Source: Oligoflexia bacterium (GTDB taxonomy: Bacteria; Bdellovibrionota; Bacteriovoracia; Bacteriovoracales; Bacteriovoracaceae). From it: DNA of 64,000 nt. Made by a program: the position numbers and the translations under genes. The notes under the pieces were generated by a model that had not been told where the DNA came from, did no database searches, and worked only from the letters and a program-made list of their open reading frames with translations. Positions 16,813 through 26,368 of the stretch are shown piece after piece (the first letter of the stretch is position 1; the number at the start of each line of letters is the position of its first letter). The DNA is taken from NCBI GenBank assembly GCA_015232355.1, contig JADFZW010000010.1, positions 62,001 to 126,000 of the forward strand, written 5' to 3'.

Positions 16813-17880
16813 TTAAATTGATGAGCAGTTTATTAAACAATCGGGATCAGCACTTTTAAATGAGTTATCATGAAAATATACCATGGCCAGGCATCCTCCA
16901 TGGCAAAAATCATATCGACCACAACTTTTACATTCACTGGCATCTAAATTTCGTATTCGGATAAAACTCTCTGATTTATTCCACATCTGTGCAATTGATT
17001 GCTTACGTACATTTCCTGCACTAAAAACTTTATCTTGTAAAAAAGCACATGGATAGAGTTCACCATCAGGGGCAATACAGCAGGTAAATTTAGCAGCACC
17101 ACAAAGGTTTAAACCAGAGGATTGTTGTTGACGAAGATCATCTTCTAATGAAAAGAATGAATCTCCTGTAACAACATTTATGTGTTTTGATAACCAACTA
17201 GAAAAGTGCAGTAACTCTTTTTTTGATAACATCAATTCTGACCAATTATCAAGTGCACGTCCGGATGGCCTTAGACGAGATATTCTAAGAGTTAGTTTGT
17301 TTTTAATTACCCAATCATAGAGCATATCGATTTCATGAAAATTTATTTTATTTAAGACTAGATTAACACTAAAAAATATTTTCAAGTCAAGTAATGAATT
17401 AATAGTCTTCCATGTTTTAGCAAAACTGCCTTGTCCGCGAATAAGATCATTAGTTTCAGCTGTAATTCCATCTAAGCTAATTTGCATTTTGAGCATACTA
17501 CTTTTAATATCATCATTATCAATTATCTTGATTAAGGGTTCAGTTCCATTAGTACTTATACAAGTAACAATATTTTTTTGATGGCAATATTTCAAAATAG
17601 TAGAGAAATCCTCTCTTAAAGTTGGTTCGCCTCCTCCAAAATTTATTTGAAAGACCATATTCTTGGCCAAATCATCAATTACAGTAAAAACCTCGGAAGT
17701 GGATAACTCCTCACTATTAGCTATATTAGTATTGTGAGCAGAGGAGAGACAATGCTTACAAAAAAGATTACATTTGGAAGTTATTTCCCATGTAACATTG
17801 ACTGGAGAGATAAGTCCATGATGAAGATTTAGATTGAAATTACTATTATTTTTGTGCTTATTCTTATTAGTTATGTTCAA
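16813..17880 (-). CDS. mftC: Mycofactocin radical SAM maturase MftC
   Basis: 355 residues. The radical SAM cluster is C37-C41-C44 in TSKCNLFCKHCLSS; QINFGGGEPTLREDF supplies the GGEP motif and CISTNGT the next strand. The C-terminal SPASM domain has CGAAKFTCCIAPDGELYPC and CKSCGRYDFCHGGC for two auxiliary 4Fe-4S clusters. MftC oxidatively decarboxylates the C-terminal Tyr of MftA and then cross-links it to the penultimate Val. It overlaps mftB by 14 bases, third gene of the mftA-mftB-mftC operon. Confidence 0.94.
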   Translation of the reverse strand: MNITNKNKHKNNSNFNLNLHHGLISPVNVTWEITSKCNLFCKHCLSSAHNTNIANSEELSTSEVFTVIDDLAKNMVFQINFGGGEPTLREDFSTILKYCHQKNIVTCISTNGTEPLIKIIDNDDIKSSMLKMQISLDGITAETNDLIRGQGSFAKTWKTINSLLDLKIFFSVNLVLNKINFHEIDMLYDWVIKNKLTLRISRLRPSGRALDNWSELMLSKKELLHFSSWLSKHINVVTGDSFFSLEDDLRQQQSSGLNLCGAAKFTCCIAPDGELYPCAFLQDKVFSAGNVRKQSIAQMWNKSESFIRIRNLDASECKSCGRYDFCHGGCLAMVYFHDNSFKSADPDCLINCSSI

Positions 17881-18184
17881 CTAATATTCCTTTTGAAATC
17901 AGTTTAGAAAAAATAGACATTAGTGAGTTGTTAACATGAGATATGTTAATATTATATCGATGATTTTCAGGAAATAAAATACAGTTTTGAATTTTTTCCT
18001 CTAGTGTTTGCTTTCCATCAAAAAAATCATTACCAAGATAAATATTGGTGGATAAAAATATTAAACGAGGATACTTCATTATATAAAATAACATTCCAAA
18101 ATGTTCTTGACGAAAACGAATTCCATCGTTTAATCGATATCTTTTTGTTAAATTGAGTTTTTGTTGTTTTTTTTGTTGTTGCAT
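17867..18184 (-). CDS. mftB: Mycofactocin peptide chaperone MftB (PqqD-like RRE protein)
   Basis: 105 residues, the expected size. After a Gln/Lys-rich start, RYRLNDGIRFRQEHFGMLFY gives the PqqD/MftB signature (R-x-R, E-x-FG-x-L-x-Y). MftB binds the leader of MftA and delivers the core peptide to MftC. It starts three bases after the mftA stop and overlaps mftC by 14 bases; the tight packing supports one transcript and stoichiometric use. The N-terminal QQQKKQQK run is another example of low-complexity sequence. Confidence 0.92.
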   Translation of the reverse strand: MQQQKKQQKLNLTKRYRLNDGIRFRQEHFGMLFYIMKYPRLIFLSTNIYLGNDFFDGKQTLEEKIQNCILFPENHRYNINISHVNNSLMSIFSKLISKGILVEHN

Positions 18185-18187
18185 TAT

Positions 18188-18352
18188 CTAGTAAACACCA
18201 CAAATTCCATCTACATCAATTTCTTGTAGGTCTATTTCTTTTATCTCTGTTATCTCATCTATTTCTTCTATCTTTTTTATATCATTTTTTATAATTATTG
18301 TTTTATCTTGAACGTTTTGTTCAGTAATATCTTTTGTAGGATTTGATGACAT
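18188..18352 (-). CDS. mftA: Mycofactocin precursor peptide MftA
   Basis: 54 residues from the ATG at 18352, which has GGAGG nine bases upstream; an in-frame ATG 18 bases earlier lacks a site. The C-terminus reads IDVDGICGVY, matching the IDGMCGVY consensus apart from Met to Ile. The terminal Val-Tyr is the substrate that MftC converts to the pyrrolidinone core of the cofactor. The leader is unusually acidic and Ile-rich, built of loose IKEI, IDEI and LQEI units. It is directly followed by mftB and mftC. The identity of the C-terminus plus the neighbours makes this call secure. Confidence 0.95.
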   Translation of the reverse strand: MSSNPTKDITEQNVQDKTIIIKNDIKKIEEIDEITEIKEIDLQEIDVDGICGVY

Positions 18353-18390
18353 AAGCTTATTCCTCCACAAATTTACTATCTTTTTATTAA

Positions 18391-18419
18391 ATTGTACTAC
18401 GGTCTTTTAAAAAAACCAA
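18391..18419 (-). promoter_or_regulatory. Putative promoter of mftABC
   Basis: On the minus strand TTGGTT (18419-18414), a 17-base spacer and TACAAT (18396-18391), about 39 bases before the mftA ATG. The -10 matches 5 of 6 and the -35 only 3 of 6, so this is a moderate prediction. Confidence 0.4.
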
Positions 18420-18563
18420 CTTGATGTCAGTAAAAAAATAAATTATAAATGAAAAATTAAAGTTCTGGGATAAATATTTTTTACTATTAAAAATTTTAAT
18501 AATGGTTGATAATATATATACATATAGGATAAATAAAAATTAATTTCAAACGATAGGCATAAT

Positions 18564-19688
18564 ATGATGTTACTTAATAAATTAAAAGTACAAATTATTA
18601 TTTGTTCGCTATCTATTTCTGTATTAATGACTTTATTTGCATACGTTTATAAATATATTATTGATGTATTTAATTTAAATTCAAAATTAGGTTCATGGAA
18701 TAATTCAACAACCCTTTTTATTTTATTATTTATTTGTACAGTAACAACAATTTCTTTTGTAATTACTTTGATACAAAAGCATATATTAAATCATCTGAAA
18801 GTTATAAGTGATTATTTTCAAAATCCCTTTAATGAAAAAAATAAGTTGACCACTAAAAATTTAAAATGGAGCTTACTTTCAGAATTAAATAATCTAAAAA
18901 CATCTTCGTTACAAATTTCAGAAGTATTACAACGTGTTCATTATAAAACTGCCAACATTCCTCAGGTAAAAGAAGTAATTTTAAATAATAAAATAAATGC
19001 AAATGGAAATATTTTTATTAATAAAATTTTACATATTTTGGATTTGCTTCCAAATGCATTTGAAAAGATATGTAATGATCATCAACAAAATAAGGAATCA
19101 CTTTGGAGCAAGTTGGAGGAAGCTCGACAACTATGTAGTGTATTAGAAGAGATATTAAATAAATTTGAAAAGGTATATAATACAGTTCATACTGCTGGAG
19201 AGCTTTCTGTGGTTACTACCAAAATAACCGATGAATGGATTGTGGCCACAGATGCTGCCGTAGAAAGAATGGTAAACTTGGCAGAGAGTAATCAAAAAGT
19301 TACCACAGTAGTAAAAATAGTAGAAGATATTGCTTTTCAGACTAAAATATTATCTTTTAATGCTGCTATAGAGGCGGCCCGTGCAGGTACTATGGGACGT
19401 GGATTTGCAGTAGTAGCGGAAGAGATTCGTAACTTGGCCAAAAAAACTGCGATTGCAACTAGTGAAATACATCGAATGATCAATGTGAATGGTGAAAAGG
19501 TAAATGATGGAGTGGAAAATGTAAAAAATGGGGCCAAACATCTTTTTATGATTACTGATAAAGTAAAAGAGATAAATAAATACTTAAATGAAGTACTAGT
19601 TTTTTTTAAAGAGGAACATCAATCTGCTCCCGCCATATCTGAAAGATTAGACATAATAAAACAAAAATCTAATTTTGGTGCACAATAA
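18564..19688 (+). CDS. Methyl-accepting chemotaxis protein with two transmembrane helices
   Basis: 374 residues. Two hydrophobic helices (about residues 9-32 and 48-70) are separated by only about 15 residues, so there is no periplasmic sensor domain. A linker with coiled-coil follows, then the signalling tip [38 protein letters not shown]. The tip resembles that of the 6909 chemoreceptor ([15 protein letters not shown] in both). The lack of an external domain suggests sensing within or near the membrane. It is divergent from mftA, so chemoreceptors flank both sides of the mycofactocin locus. Its 3' end overlaps the convergent next gene by 20 bases. Confidence 0.88.
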   Translation: MMLLNKLKVQIIICSLSISVLMTLFAYVYKYIIDVFNLNSKLGSWNNSTTLFILLFICTVTTISFVITLIQKHILNHLKVISDYFQNPFNEKNKLTTKNLKWSLLSELNNLKTSSLQISEVLQRVHYKTANIPQVKEVILNNKINANGNIFINKILHILDLLPNAFEKICNDHQQNKESLWSKLEEARQLCSVLEEILNKFEKVYNTVHTAGELSVVTTKITDEWIVATDAAVERMVNLAESNQKVTTVVKIVEDIAFQTKILSFNAAIEAARAGTMGRGFAVVAEEIRNLAKKTAIATSEIHRMINVNGEKVNDGVENVKNGAKHLFMITDKVKEINKYLNEVLVFFKEEHQSAPAISERLDIIKQKSNFGAQ

Positions 19689-20082
19689 CTGTGATTTGAC
19701 ATTGCATTTTTGGTGCAGGAATTTTTTGGTTATAGGCATTGGTGCTTTCGAAATCTTTTAAGATTGCAGATCCATATTTAACAAAACAAGCATGTAGTGC
19801 TAATTCTTTATTAAGAGCATTCACTTCACCTAAAATAGAAATAGTTGATATTTGAGATACGATTTGATTATTAACTACTTCCTGGCATGGATAAGTCATA
19901 TGACATGTAAATTTTGGTAGATGAAAACGATCAACAACGTGGATATTAGAAACAGGGGAAGAAACTAAACTAGAAATTCTTAAACCATTATCTGCGAGAG
20001 CAGATTTTAAGTTAAAGAAAGCACAAAATGAGATCACGATAGTTAGAAGTGCGATTAATTTAAAAGTAATTTGTTTTTTCAT
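19669..20082 (-). CDS. Small secreted protein of unknown function
   Basis: 137 residues with a clear signal peptide ([18 protein letters not shown], cleavage near SALA). The mature part is about 105 residues and has four or five cysteines (CHMTYPC, HACF, MQCQI), suggesting disulphides and an exported location. GGAG precedes the ATG. The stop lies inside the end of the convergent chemoreceptor gene. No family recognised. Confidence 0.7.
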   Translation of the reverse strand: MKKQITFKLIALLTIVISFCAFFNLKSALADNGLRISSLVSSPVSNIHVVDRFHLPKFTCHMTYPCQEVVNNQIVSQISTISILGEVNALNKELALHACFVKYGSAILKDFESTNAYNQKIPAPKMQCQITVIVHQN

Positions 20083-20102
20083 AAATATCTCCTAAAAAAA
20101 GA

Positions 20103-20132
20103 TGACTGTAAAAGGTGACTGTAAAAGGTGAC
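20103..20132. repeat. 13-bp tandem repeat upstream of a divergent gene pair
   Basis: Two full units TGACTGTAAAAGG plus TGAC of a third, in the 260-base spacer between the small secreted gene (minus) and the C25 peptidase (plus). It lies directly upstream of the minus gene's ribosome-binding site. Confidence 0.75.
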
Positions 20133-20343
20133 AAAATAATACCCGTAATGGATACATGTCTAATTTATAAATCAAAGAGCAAGAAGTGTGCCAGCAACCT
20201 TAACAAATGTAGATTGAATTACTTTTTAATGTAAGCAAATGACAGAAGGCAGATAAAAATAAGAGATGTAGAGTATTTATATGCACTAATTTAAATAAAG
20301 CTAATTGAAGTTAATGAAAAGTATTAACAATAATGGAGGTCTT

Positions 20344-23300
20344 ATGTCGATTATTAAGTTTCTATTGGTCTCTCTTTGTGTGATTTTTGCTTTCAGTGCT
20401 TTGGATGTTTTTGCAAAAGTGGTATCACTTGATCAATGGTCTAACGGATGGAAAAACTTAAGTGCCTCCTCTAATACGAATATAGTTAAGAATAAAATTT
20501 ATTCTAATGATTTCTTTGCGATCGATCTTGCGATAAATGATCTTAATTTGAATGTTATTGATTCTAAAAATCTCGCAAGCTATTTTAATGGCAGTGTAAA
20601 ATTTCGAGGAAAGAGTATCGATTCACTATATGAAATAGATCTTTTTAGTGATGCTATTAATAATAACAACAATGCCTACACTACGGAGATTGGTAAACCA
20701 AAATTGCCAGTAATAGTACGAATGGTGGAAGTTTCATCTGATAATGCAAAAGATTTAAAAGTTAGTATTAATAAGAATAAAGAGATGCTATATGATTTAC
20801 AATATTTTAATGATAAAAAAATTACTCCCGTTCAAGAATCTGTTTATAAAATTGCTGGTGCAAAAAAGAATATCAAATGGGTAATAGATGAAAACTTATA
20901 TACTTCAGATCAATTTTATCCAAAAAAAGATTTTGAAATAAAAGGTGTTTCGCAAATTAGAGGGAAAAAAGTTGCTACAATAGTATTTTATCCAGTCAAA
21001 TATAATCCTGTTAAAAATCAATTATTGATTGCTAGAAATTTTAATGTAAATTTTCAAATAGTAACTAATAATGAAAATTGGAAAAATAGAGTTGAATCAT
21101 CTGAAGAATTTAATAAAATTTTAAGTTCATTAGTAATGAACTATAATGGAAAATCGAGAGCAAAAATTAACGAGAAATTTTCTGATAATAGTATTTATCG
21201 TGATACCATGTTAATCGTTACAGATAACACATTTGTAAATCAAGAATCCTTTGTAAATTATGTTCAGTTACAACGAGAGAGAGGATTTAATGTAATAGTA
21301 CAAACTATGCAGGGATTACCAGGACTATCAGGATTGAAAGGAGAAAACGAAAATACCGCAGTAACGGATGTAGCATTGAGAAGTTATATAAAAGATCTAT
21401 ATAATAAAACAAATCCAAGATTAGCATTTGTAATTTTAGTTGGCGATGTGGAGTTAGTACCCACTCATTTAGGAAATGCTGTAGGTTTGGATGATTCTTT
21501 TCCGGTAGATAACAGAAATAATAGAGGCAAATCTTATGCTAGAATAAAAATAAATAAAATTTTCAAAGGATCTCATGCTACAGATAATTTCTATCGAGCA
21601 ATTGATAAAGATGATTATATCAGTGATATTGGCGGACCAGATTTAATGGTCAGTCGTATTCCAGTTAAAGAGGTAAGTGAATTAAATGTTGTTTTAGGAA
21701 AGATAATTAAATATCAAAAGAAACTATTTTCTGATTTATCTTGGATAAAAAATATTTCTTTTGTGGCCACAAGTGATGGTGGTTGGTATACAGTGGCGGA
21801 AGGAACTCATAATTATGTAATTCAAACATATACTGGCAGTAAAAATTATACTGGTAACTATCCAGCGCCAGCAGAAGTAGGTGGCGATCGACTCTATTAT
21901 TTTGCTACCAATGCGCGTACTGAACACTTAACTCAAATGTTTAAAGAAGGTAGATCAATTATAAATTATAGTGGCCATGGGGGAAATACTTCTTGGGCCG
22001 GCCCTGATTTTGTAGAAGATGATATAAAAAAATTAGATCATCCAAATGCACTTCCTTTTGTTATTTCCAATGCTTGTGTTACTAATACCTTTGCTGAAAG
22101 TTATGATTGTTTTGGAGAGATGTGGTTAAAACACCCACAAGGAGCAATTAGTTTTTGGGGTGCTAGTAACAATAGTACTTGGGATGAAGATGATATTTTA
22201 GAAAAGAGATTTTTTGAAGGAGTATTTAATAATCCAAATCAAGGCATGAGAATGGTAGGAGTTACTTTAGGAGAAGCAACTAACTATGCACTAATGGAAT
22301 TATGGAAACACTATCAAGGACAAGGTCGCTCTCAGTATTATATGGAGATTTATAATCTTACAGGAGATGCGGCCCTAGAACTTTCAACGGAGATACCAAA
22401 AGCATTAGAGGTAGAACACGCTAGTGAAATGATTGCAGGAATTGGTGATTTTTCTGTAAAGGTAGGAAATAGTGGTATTCCTATGAAAAATATTTTTGTG
22501 ACTGTTAAATATGATAATGGAAAATATAAGAGTTTTAAGACAAATGATATGGGAGAGGCTTTAATTAATTTAAGTATTGAAGAAGCACCTCCAGAAAAAC
22601 AGTTAGAGCTTTTTATTTATACTTCTAACAATTTGCCTTATCTGGCCAAGATACCAGTGATTCCTAGTGATGGTGCTTATCTTGTTTATAATAATCATCA
22701 AGTAATAGATAATGATTTAAATTCAAACTCTAATATGCGCTTAAATCCAGGAGAGATTGTTGACATTGAAATTAAGTTAAAAAATGTTGGATCAAAAGAG
22801 AGTAAAGCATTTTCTGCAACAATTGATAGTGCTTCTCCTTATGTTAAAATAGTAGGCAGTAATAAAATTGATTTTGATAATATTTCCGCTGGAGCAGTGG
22901 GAGTTGCAAAGAATAAATTACGATTGGAAGTTTTATCAAATACACCTAATAAAACAAGAATTCCTTTTACTATCAATTGGCAACTTGTCTTACGAGAAAC
23001 AAATGGAGTTAGTAGTGGAAAGACATCTTTTTATGAAATAGTCTATACTGCTACTCCAGTGTTAGTGAGTGCTAAAGTTCAAGAAGCAACAACTAATAGC
23101 AATAGCAATGGTTATTTGGATCCAAATGAGAGTGGATTAGTTACTCTTACACTATCAAATATTGGAGATGAAAAACTTAAATATTTAAACTCACTGATTG
23201 CACTCTCTACAACTAATAATTATGTTCAAATTTTAGAAGCAGAAAAAAAATTCCCTGCTGATCTCGATGTTGCTAAAAATACCGAAGTAACATTTTCAAT

Positions 23301-23799
23301 CAATGTAGGAAATATTACTTCCGGAACAATAATTCCTTTTAAAGTAGCATTGAAGTATGATGATCTTCAAAACATTTTTCCATTTGAAACTCCAATTGGT
23401 ACACAGATAGAAAAAATATTAAATAGTAACGATACTTTACCTATGGCCATTCCTGATCAAAATTTTGCAGGTATTATGGCATCTATATTAAGTGTTCCAA
23501 GGATGAAGTTAACTAAAGTAAGTGTTGTAGTAAGAGTAACTCATACCTATATTGGAGATTTGCGAATAGTTTTACAAACACCAAGTGGTAAAAAAGTTAC
23601 TTTACATAATAAAGAAGGAAGTTCAAGCGATAATATAGATTGTATTTATGGAGAGACTTGTACAAGCAAAGAAGATTTGAATGCAGTAATAAATGATTCA
23701 TCAGAGGGAGATTGGAAATTATTTGTATCAGATGAACAAAATGCTGATACAGGAACACTCGATGCATTCGCTATAAAGTTTTATGGGTATGCTAATTAG
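20344..23799 (+). CDS. Secreted gingipain-like cysteine peptidase (family C25) with P-domain
   Basis: 1151 residues. Signal peptide 1-24. A propeptide-like region to about residue 285, then the caspase-fold C25 domain (DTMLIVTDNTFVNQESFVNY). His545 in INYSGHGG and Cys578 in VISNACVTN form the expected catalytic dyad. After about residue 680 come Ig-like segments, and the last about 120 residues are a proprotein-convertase P-domain (VVVRVTHTYIGDLRIVLQTP, EGDWKLFVSDE). Gingipain-type peptidases degrade host or prey proteins. No type IX sorting domain is seen, so export may be Sec plus another route. ATG at 20344 is chosen for GGAGG just upstream; it removes 13 residues from the longest frame. 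The next gene starts 17 bases later. Confidence 0.9.
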   Translation: MSIIKFLLVSLCVIFAFSALDVFAKVVSLDQWSNGWKNLSASSNTNIVKNKIYSNDFFAIDLAINDLNLNVIDSKNLASYFNGSVKFRGKSIDSLYEIDLFSDAINNNNNAYTTEIGKPKLPVIVRMVEVSSDNAKDLKVSINKNKEMLYDLQYFNDKKITPVQESVYKIAGAKKNIKWVIDENLYTSDQFYPKKDFEIKGVSQIRGKKVATIVFYPVKYNPVKNQLLIARNFNVNFQIVTNNENWKNRVESSEEFNKILSSLVMNYNGKSRAKINEKFSDNSIYRDTMLIVTDNTFVNQESFVNYVQLQRERGFNVIVQTMQGLPGLSGLKGENENTAVTDVALRSYIKDLYNKTNPRLAFVILVGDVELVPTHLGNAVGLDDSFPVDNRNNRGKSYARIKINKIFKGSHATDNFYRAIDKDDYISDIGGPDLMVSRIPVKEVSELNVVLGKIIKYQKKLFSDLSWIKNISFVATSDGGWYTVAEGTHNYVIQTYTGSKNYTGNYPAPAEVGGDRLYYFATNARTEHLTQMFKEGRSIINYSGHGGNTSWAGPDFVEDDIKKLDHPNALPFVISNACVTNTFAESYDCFGEMWLKHPQGAISFWGASNNSTWDEDDILEKRFFEGVFNNPNQGMRMVGVTLGEATNYALMELWKHYQGQGRSQYYMEIYNLTGDAALELSTEIPKALEVEHASEMIAGIGDFSVKVGNSGIPMKNIFVTVKYDNGKYKSFKTNDMGEALINLSIEEAPPEKQLELFIYTSNNLPYLAKIPVIPSDGAYLVYNNHQVIDNDLNSNSNMRLNPGEIVDIEIKLKNVGSKESKAFSATIDSASPYVKIVGSNKIDFDNISAGAVGVAKNKLRLEVLSNTPNKTRIPFTINWQLVLRETNGVSSGKTSFYEIVYTATPVLVSAKVQEATTNSNSNGYLDPNESGLVTLTLSNIGDEKLKYLNSLIALSTTNNYVQILEAEKKFPADLDVAKNTEVTFSINVGNITSGTIIPFKVALKYDDLQNIFPFETPIGTQIEKILNSNDTLPMAIPDQNFAGIMASILSVPRMKLTKVSVVVRVTHTYIGDLRIVLQTPSGKKVTLHNKEGSSSDNIDCIYGETCTSKEDLNAVINDSSEGDWKLFVSDEQNADTGTLDAFAIKFYGYAN

Positions 23800-23816
23800 G
23801 TGGAGGATCATGATGT

Positions 23817-25088
23817 ATGATTGCTTTAATAGCAACTCATAAAAGAAAATATCTTTTTAGATCGCTTATTGTTTTGTTACTTTTAACTCCAATGATAGCT
23901 TTAATAACAGTGGAGGCGCTAAAATCATATAAAGATGATACACATGAAGCTTATTTGCACAAAAGGTTTGCAGCTTCATTGGCGGCCACAATTGTGAAGG
24001 AGCGATTAGATTCAATAATGGAGTTAGGGGTCTCCTTGGCCAATAGACCGGCATTTGTTAAAAAGATTGAAGATGATAATAATTGGACAGACTCCATTGA
24101 ATTGCTAAAAAATATCTTCAAAGATTTTCCTATCATTGATCGAATAATGGTTTTTGATACCAATGCGGTTATAAAAAATATGCTACCACTGGTACCAGGA
24201 AATATAGGGACCTCACGTGCAGATAGAGAATGGTATAAAAAAATAAGAGTTGATTGGAAACCAGTTTTGTCAGAGGTTTATCAAAGGGTCTCAAAACCAA
24301 GTTTAAACATTGTAGGATTGGCAATTCCCATAATTGGTTTTAAAAGTGCAAAACCATTAGGTATATTACTTATACAGATAAAATTGGAAAATTTTTATCT
24401 TTGGGCCCAGAGATTTGAAGGTGAAGAGAGTGAATTCATATCGATTATTGATCATAAGGGAAATGTAGTTTATCACCCTCATCTTGATCTACAAAAAGGG
24501 ATTGTTAATCTTTCAAAGTTAGAAATTGTATCAAAGATTATGAAAGAAAAAGAAAGTGGAAAAGTAAATGGGATAGGAGATTATATTAGTCCCTATATGA
24601 AAGAAAAAGCAGTGGCCGGTTATCAGAGCGTTTCTAAATATGATTGGATGGTAATTGTGTCTCAACCAGAACGTTTAGCATTTGTAGAGAGAGATAGAAA
24701 ATTAACAAGTCATCTGATTACTTATGGAATATTTATTTTTATTTTGGCCACTCTCTTTTTCTATATCCTTCATTTTATAGCAAAAAATGAGGTCTCAAAC
24801 ATTCGAGAGAGTCAGTTACTGCAAAAGGCGATGGCCTCCAAATTAGCGCAAGAGACCGCTGCTGCGTTGGCAGAAGCAGAAAGGAAAAAATCATCGGAAC
24901 TAGAATCTTTGAATCAGCAACTAACAACATCACAAGATGAACTTCGAAGCACGATTATGGAATTGGAGAGATTTAATAAGATTATGGTTGGAAGAGAATT
25001 AGATATGATAAAATTAAAAGAGGAGATAAATAATTTGTTAGAACTTCAAGGGAAAAGTGCTAAATATCAAATTCCTAAGGCCAGCTAG
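23817..25088 (+). CDS. dCache-type membrane sensor without output domain
   Basis: 423 residues. TM helix at about 15-33, a periplasmic region of about 270 residues with the double Cache fold (RIMVFDTNAVIKNM, SRADREWYKKI, ISIIDHKGNVVYHPH, VAGYQSVSKYDWMVIVSQP), TM helix at about 302-322 and a cytoplasmic coiled coil (SKLAQETAAALAEAERKKSS to the end). There is no kinase, GGDEF or methyl-accepting domain. The coiled coil probably talks to a separate kinase; the convergent array of kinases at 25118-31527 is the obvious candidate (inference). GGAGG lies 10 bases before the ATG, and the gene follows the C25 peptidase by 17 bases, so sensor and peptidase appear co-transcribed. Confidence 0.82.
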   Translation: MIALIATHKRKYLFRSLIVLLLLTPMIALITVEALKSYKDDTHEAYLHKRFAASLAATIVKERLDSIMELGVSLANRPAFVKKIEDDNNWTDSIELLKNIFKDFPIIDRIMVFDTNAVIKNMLPLVPGNIGTSRADREWYKKIRVDWKPVLSEVYQRVSKPSLNIVGLAIPIIGFKSAKPLGILLIQIKLENFYLWAQRFEGEESEFISIIDHKGNVVYHPHLDLQKGIVNLSKLEIVSKIMKEKESGKVNGIGDYISPYMKEKAVAGYQSVSKYDWMVIVSQPERLAFVERDRKLTSHLITYGIFIFILATLFFYILHFIAKNEVSNIRESQLLQKAMASKLAQETAAALAEAERKKSSELESLNQQLTTSQDELRSTIMELERFNKIMVGRELDMIKLKEEINNLLELQGKSAKYQIPKAS

Positions 25089-25121
25089 TTGATGTCGCGA
25101 AAAGCGCCAGCGACTAACTAG
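25085..25121. terminator. Inverted repeat spanning both stop codons of two convergent genes, possible bidirectional terminator
   Basis: Arms CTAGTTGATGTCGC and GCGACTAACTAG pair with a small bulge around a GC-rich loop. The TAG of the sensor gene (plus) lies in the left arm and the TAG of the response regulator (minus) in the right arm. There is no long T-run, so termination efficiency is uncertain. Confidence 0.5.
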
Positions 25122-26368
25122 TGCTCTCCTCGAATACCCATTAAAATAGCAGTGTTTGATTGTAAATCTTTACCAAGCAAAGTAATTTGCATTAAAGTTA
25201 TATATGAATATTTTCCAGTTTTAATTTTTTTGATAGGGCCAGTATCCTTCCCTGTATTGTTTGTCATATTGGCCAGTTCTTTTTCTAAATCAGCAGCAGA
25301 AATCTCTAATCCAAAGGGTTTAAGTTTTTCTATAAATGTTTGATCAACTTTATTAGGATTATTAAGCAAACGACTTGTTTGAGAATTCATATAATTGATA
25401 TTAAAATTATTGTCGACTAATAAGATGGCCAATGGTAATGCCTCCATTAACTCCTCTGCAAATTTGCCAATATTTTCCATTAACAATTGTTGAGTATTAA
25501 TAATAATTTTATTATCACTGGTGATTTTAGCGATAATTCCATTATTTATTTCATTTTCACGAATACGATATTGAAGAGTGCGATTTGTTTTTAATTTTTC
25601 CTGCGCCTTCTCTACATTTACCAGCACCTCTTCTAAATCGATCGGTTTTTTTAAAAAGTTCATCGAGCCATTGCGAATTGCTTGAATGGCATCACTTTCA
25701 TCTCCATGACCAGTTAAAATTATCGATTCAAAATCAGTGCTAATTTTTCTCATCTCAGAGATGGCCACAATTCCAGTCATCTTTGGCATCTTAATATCAA
25801 TTAATACAATATCTATTTTTTGATTTGTAAAGAGTTCAACAGCGGAGGCTCCATCGTTTGCATTAAAGATATTCCAACCATCTAATTCTTTTTTCAAGAA
25901 AAGAGAGATGTAATTTCTGGCATCATCTTCATCATCGACAATCATTATATTTGGTTTTATGTCTAGTTTGTGTTTTTCAATAATTTTTTCATTAACTCTT
26001 CCTAGTGCAACTTTCATCTCTTGCAGATCTATAGGTTTTTTTATGTAATCAAATGCTCCCTCTTGAATTGCTGAGATTGCAAGATTGGTATCACCATAAC
26101 CAGTTACTAAAACAGTTAAAATATTAGGCAATAGTTTTTTTGCTTGCTTCATTAATTCTATTCCGCTAGCTTGTTGTAACTTATAATCAGTAATTAAGAG
26201 ATCAATCTTTTCACTTTTAAGTATACTAAGAGCATTTTCACTATTTTCACTAACTAAAACATCAAATCCCTCAGTTTTTACAAATCTTGATAAATAATCT
26301 AGGGCCACACGATCATCTTCTACGATTAGTGCTTTAAAGTTTTTAGATGTGAGATTACTATTATTCAT
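25118..26368 (-). CDS. Response regulator with two receiver domains and a PAS-like C-terminus
   Basis: 416 residues. First receiver about 12-125 (ALIVEDDRVALDYL, DLLITDYKLQQASGIEL, VLVTGYGDT, YIKKPID), second about 140-260 (IMIVDDEDDARNYI, DIVLIDIKMPKMTGIVA, ILTGHGDES, FLKKPID). Both keep the acidic pocket, the phospho-acceptor Asp and the Lys. The C-terminal 130 residues contain a PAS-like segment (AILLVDNNFNINYMNSQTSR) without an effector domain. ATG at 26368 has GGAGG upstream and overlaps the kinase stop by eight bases. Last gene of a four-gene signalling operon. Confidence 0.87.
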   Translation of the reverse strand: MNNSNLTSKNFKALIVEDDRVALDYLSRFVKTEGFDVLVSENSENALSILKSEKIDLLITDYKLQQASGIELMKQAKKLLPNILTVLVTGYGDTNLAISAIQEGAFDYIKKPIDLQEMKVALGRVNEKIIEKHKLDIKPNIMIVDDEDDARNYISLFLKKELDGWNIFNANDGASAVELFTNQKIDIVLIDIKMPKMTGIVAISEMRKISTDFESIILTGHGDESDAIQAIRNGSMNFLKKPIDLEEVLVNVEKAQEKLKTNRTLQYRIRENEINNGIIAKITSDNKIIINTQQLLMENIGKFAEELMEALPLAILLVDNNFNINYMNSQTSRLLNNPNKVDQTFIEKLKPFGLEISAADLEKELANMTNNTGKDTGPIKKIKTGKYSYITLMQITLLGKDLQSNTAILMGIRGEH

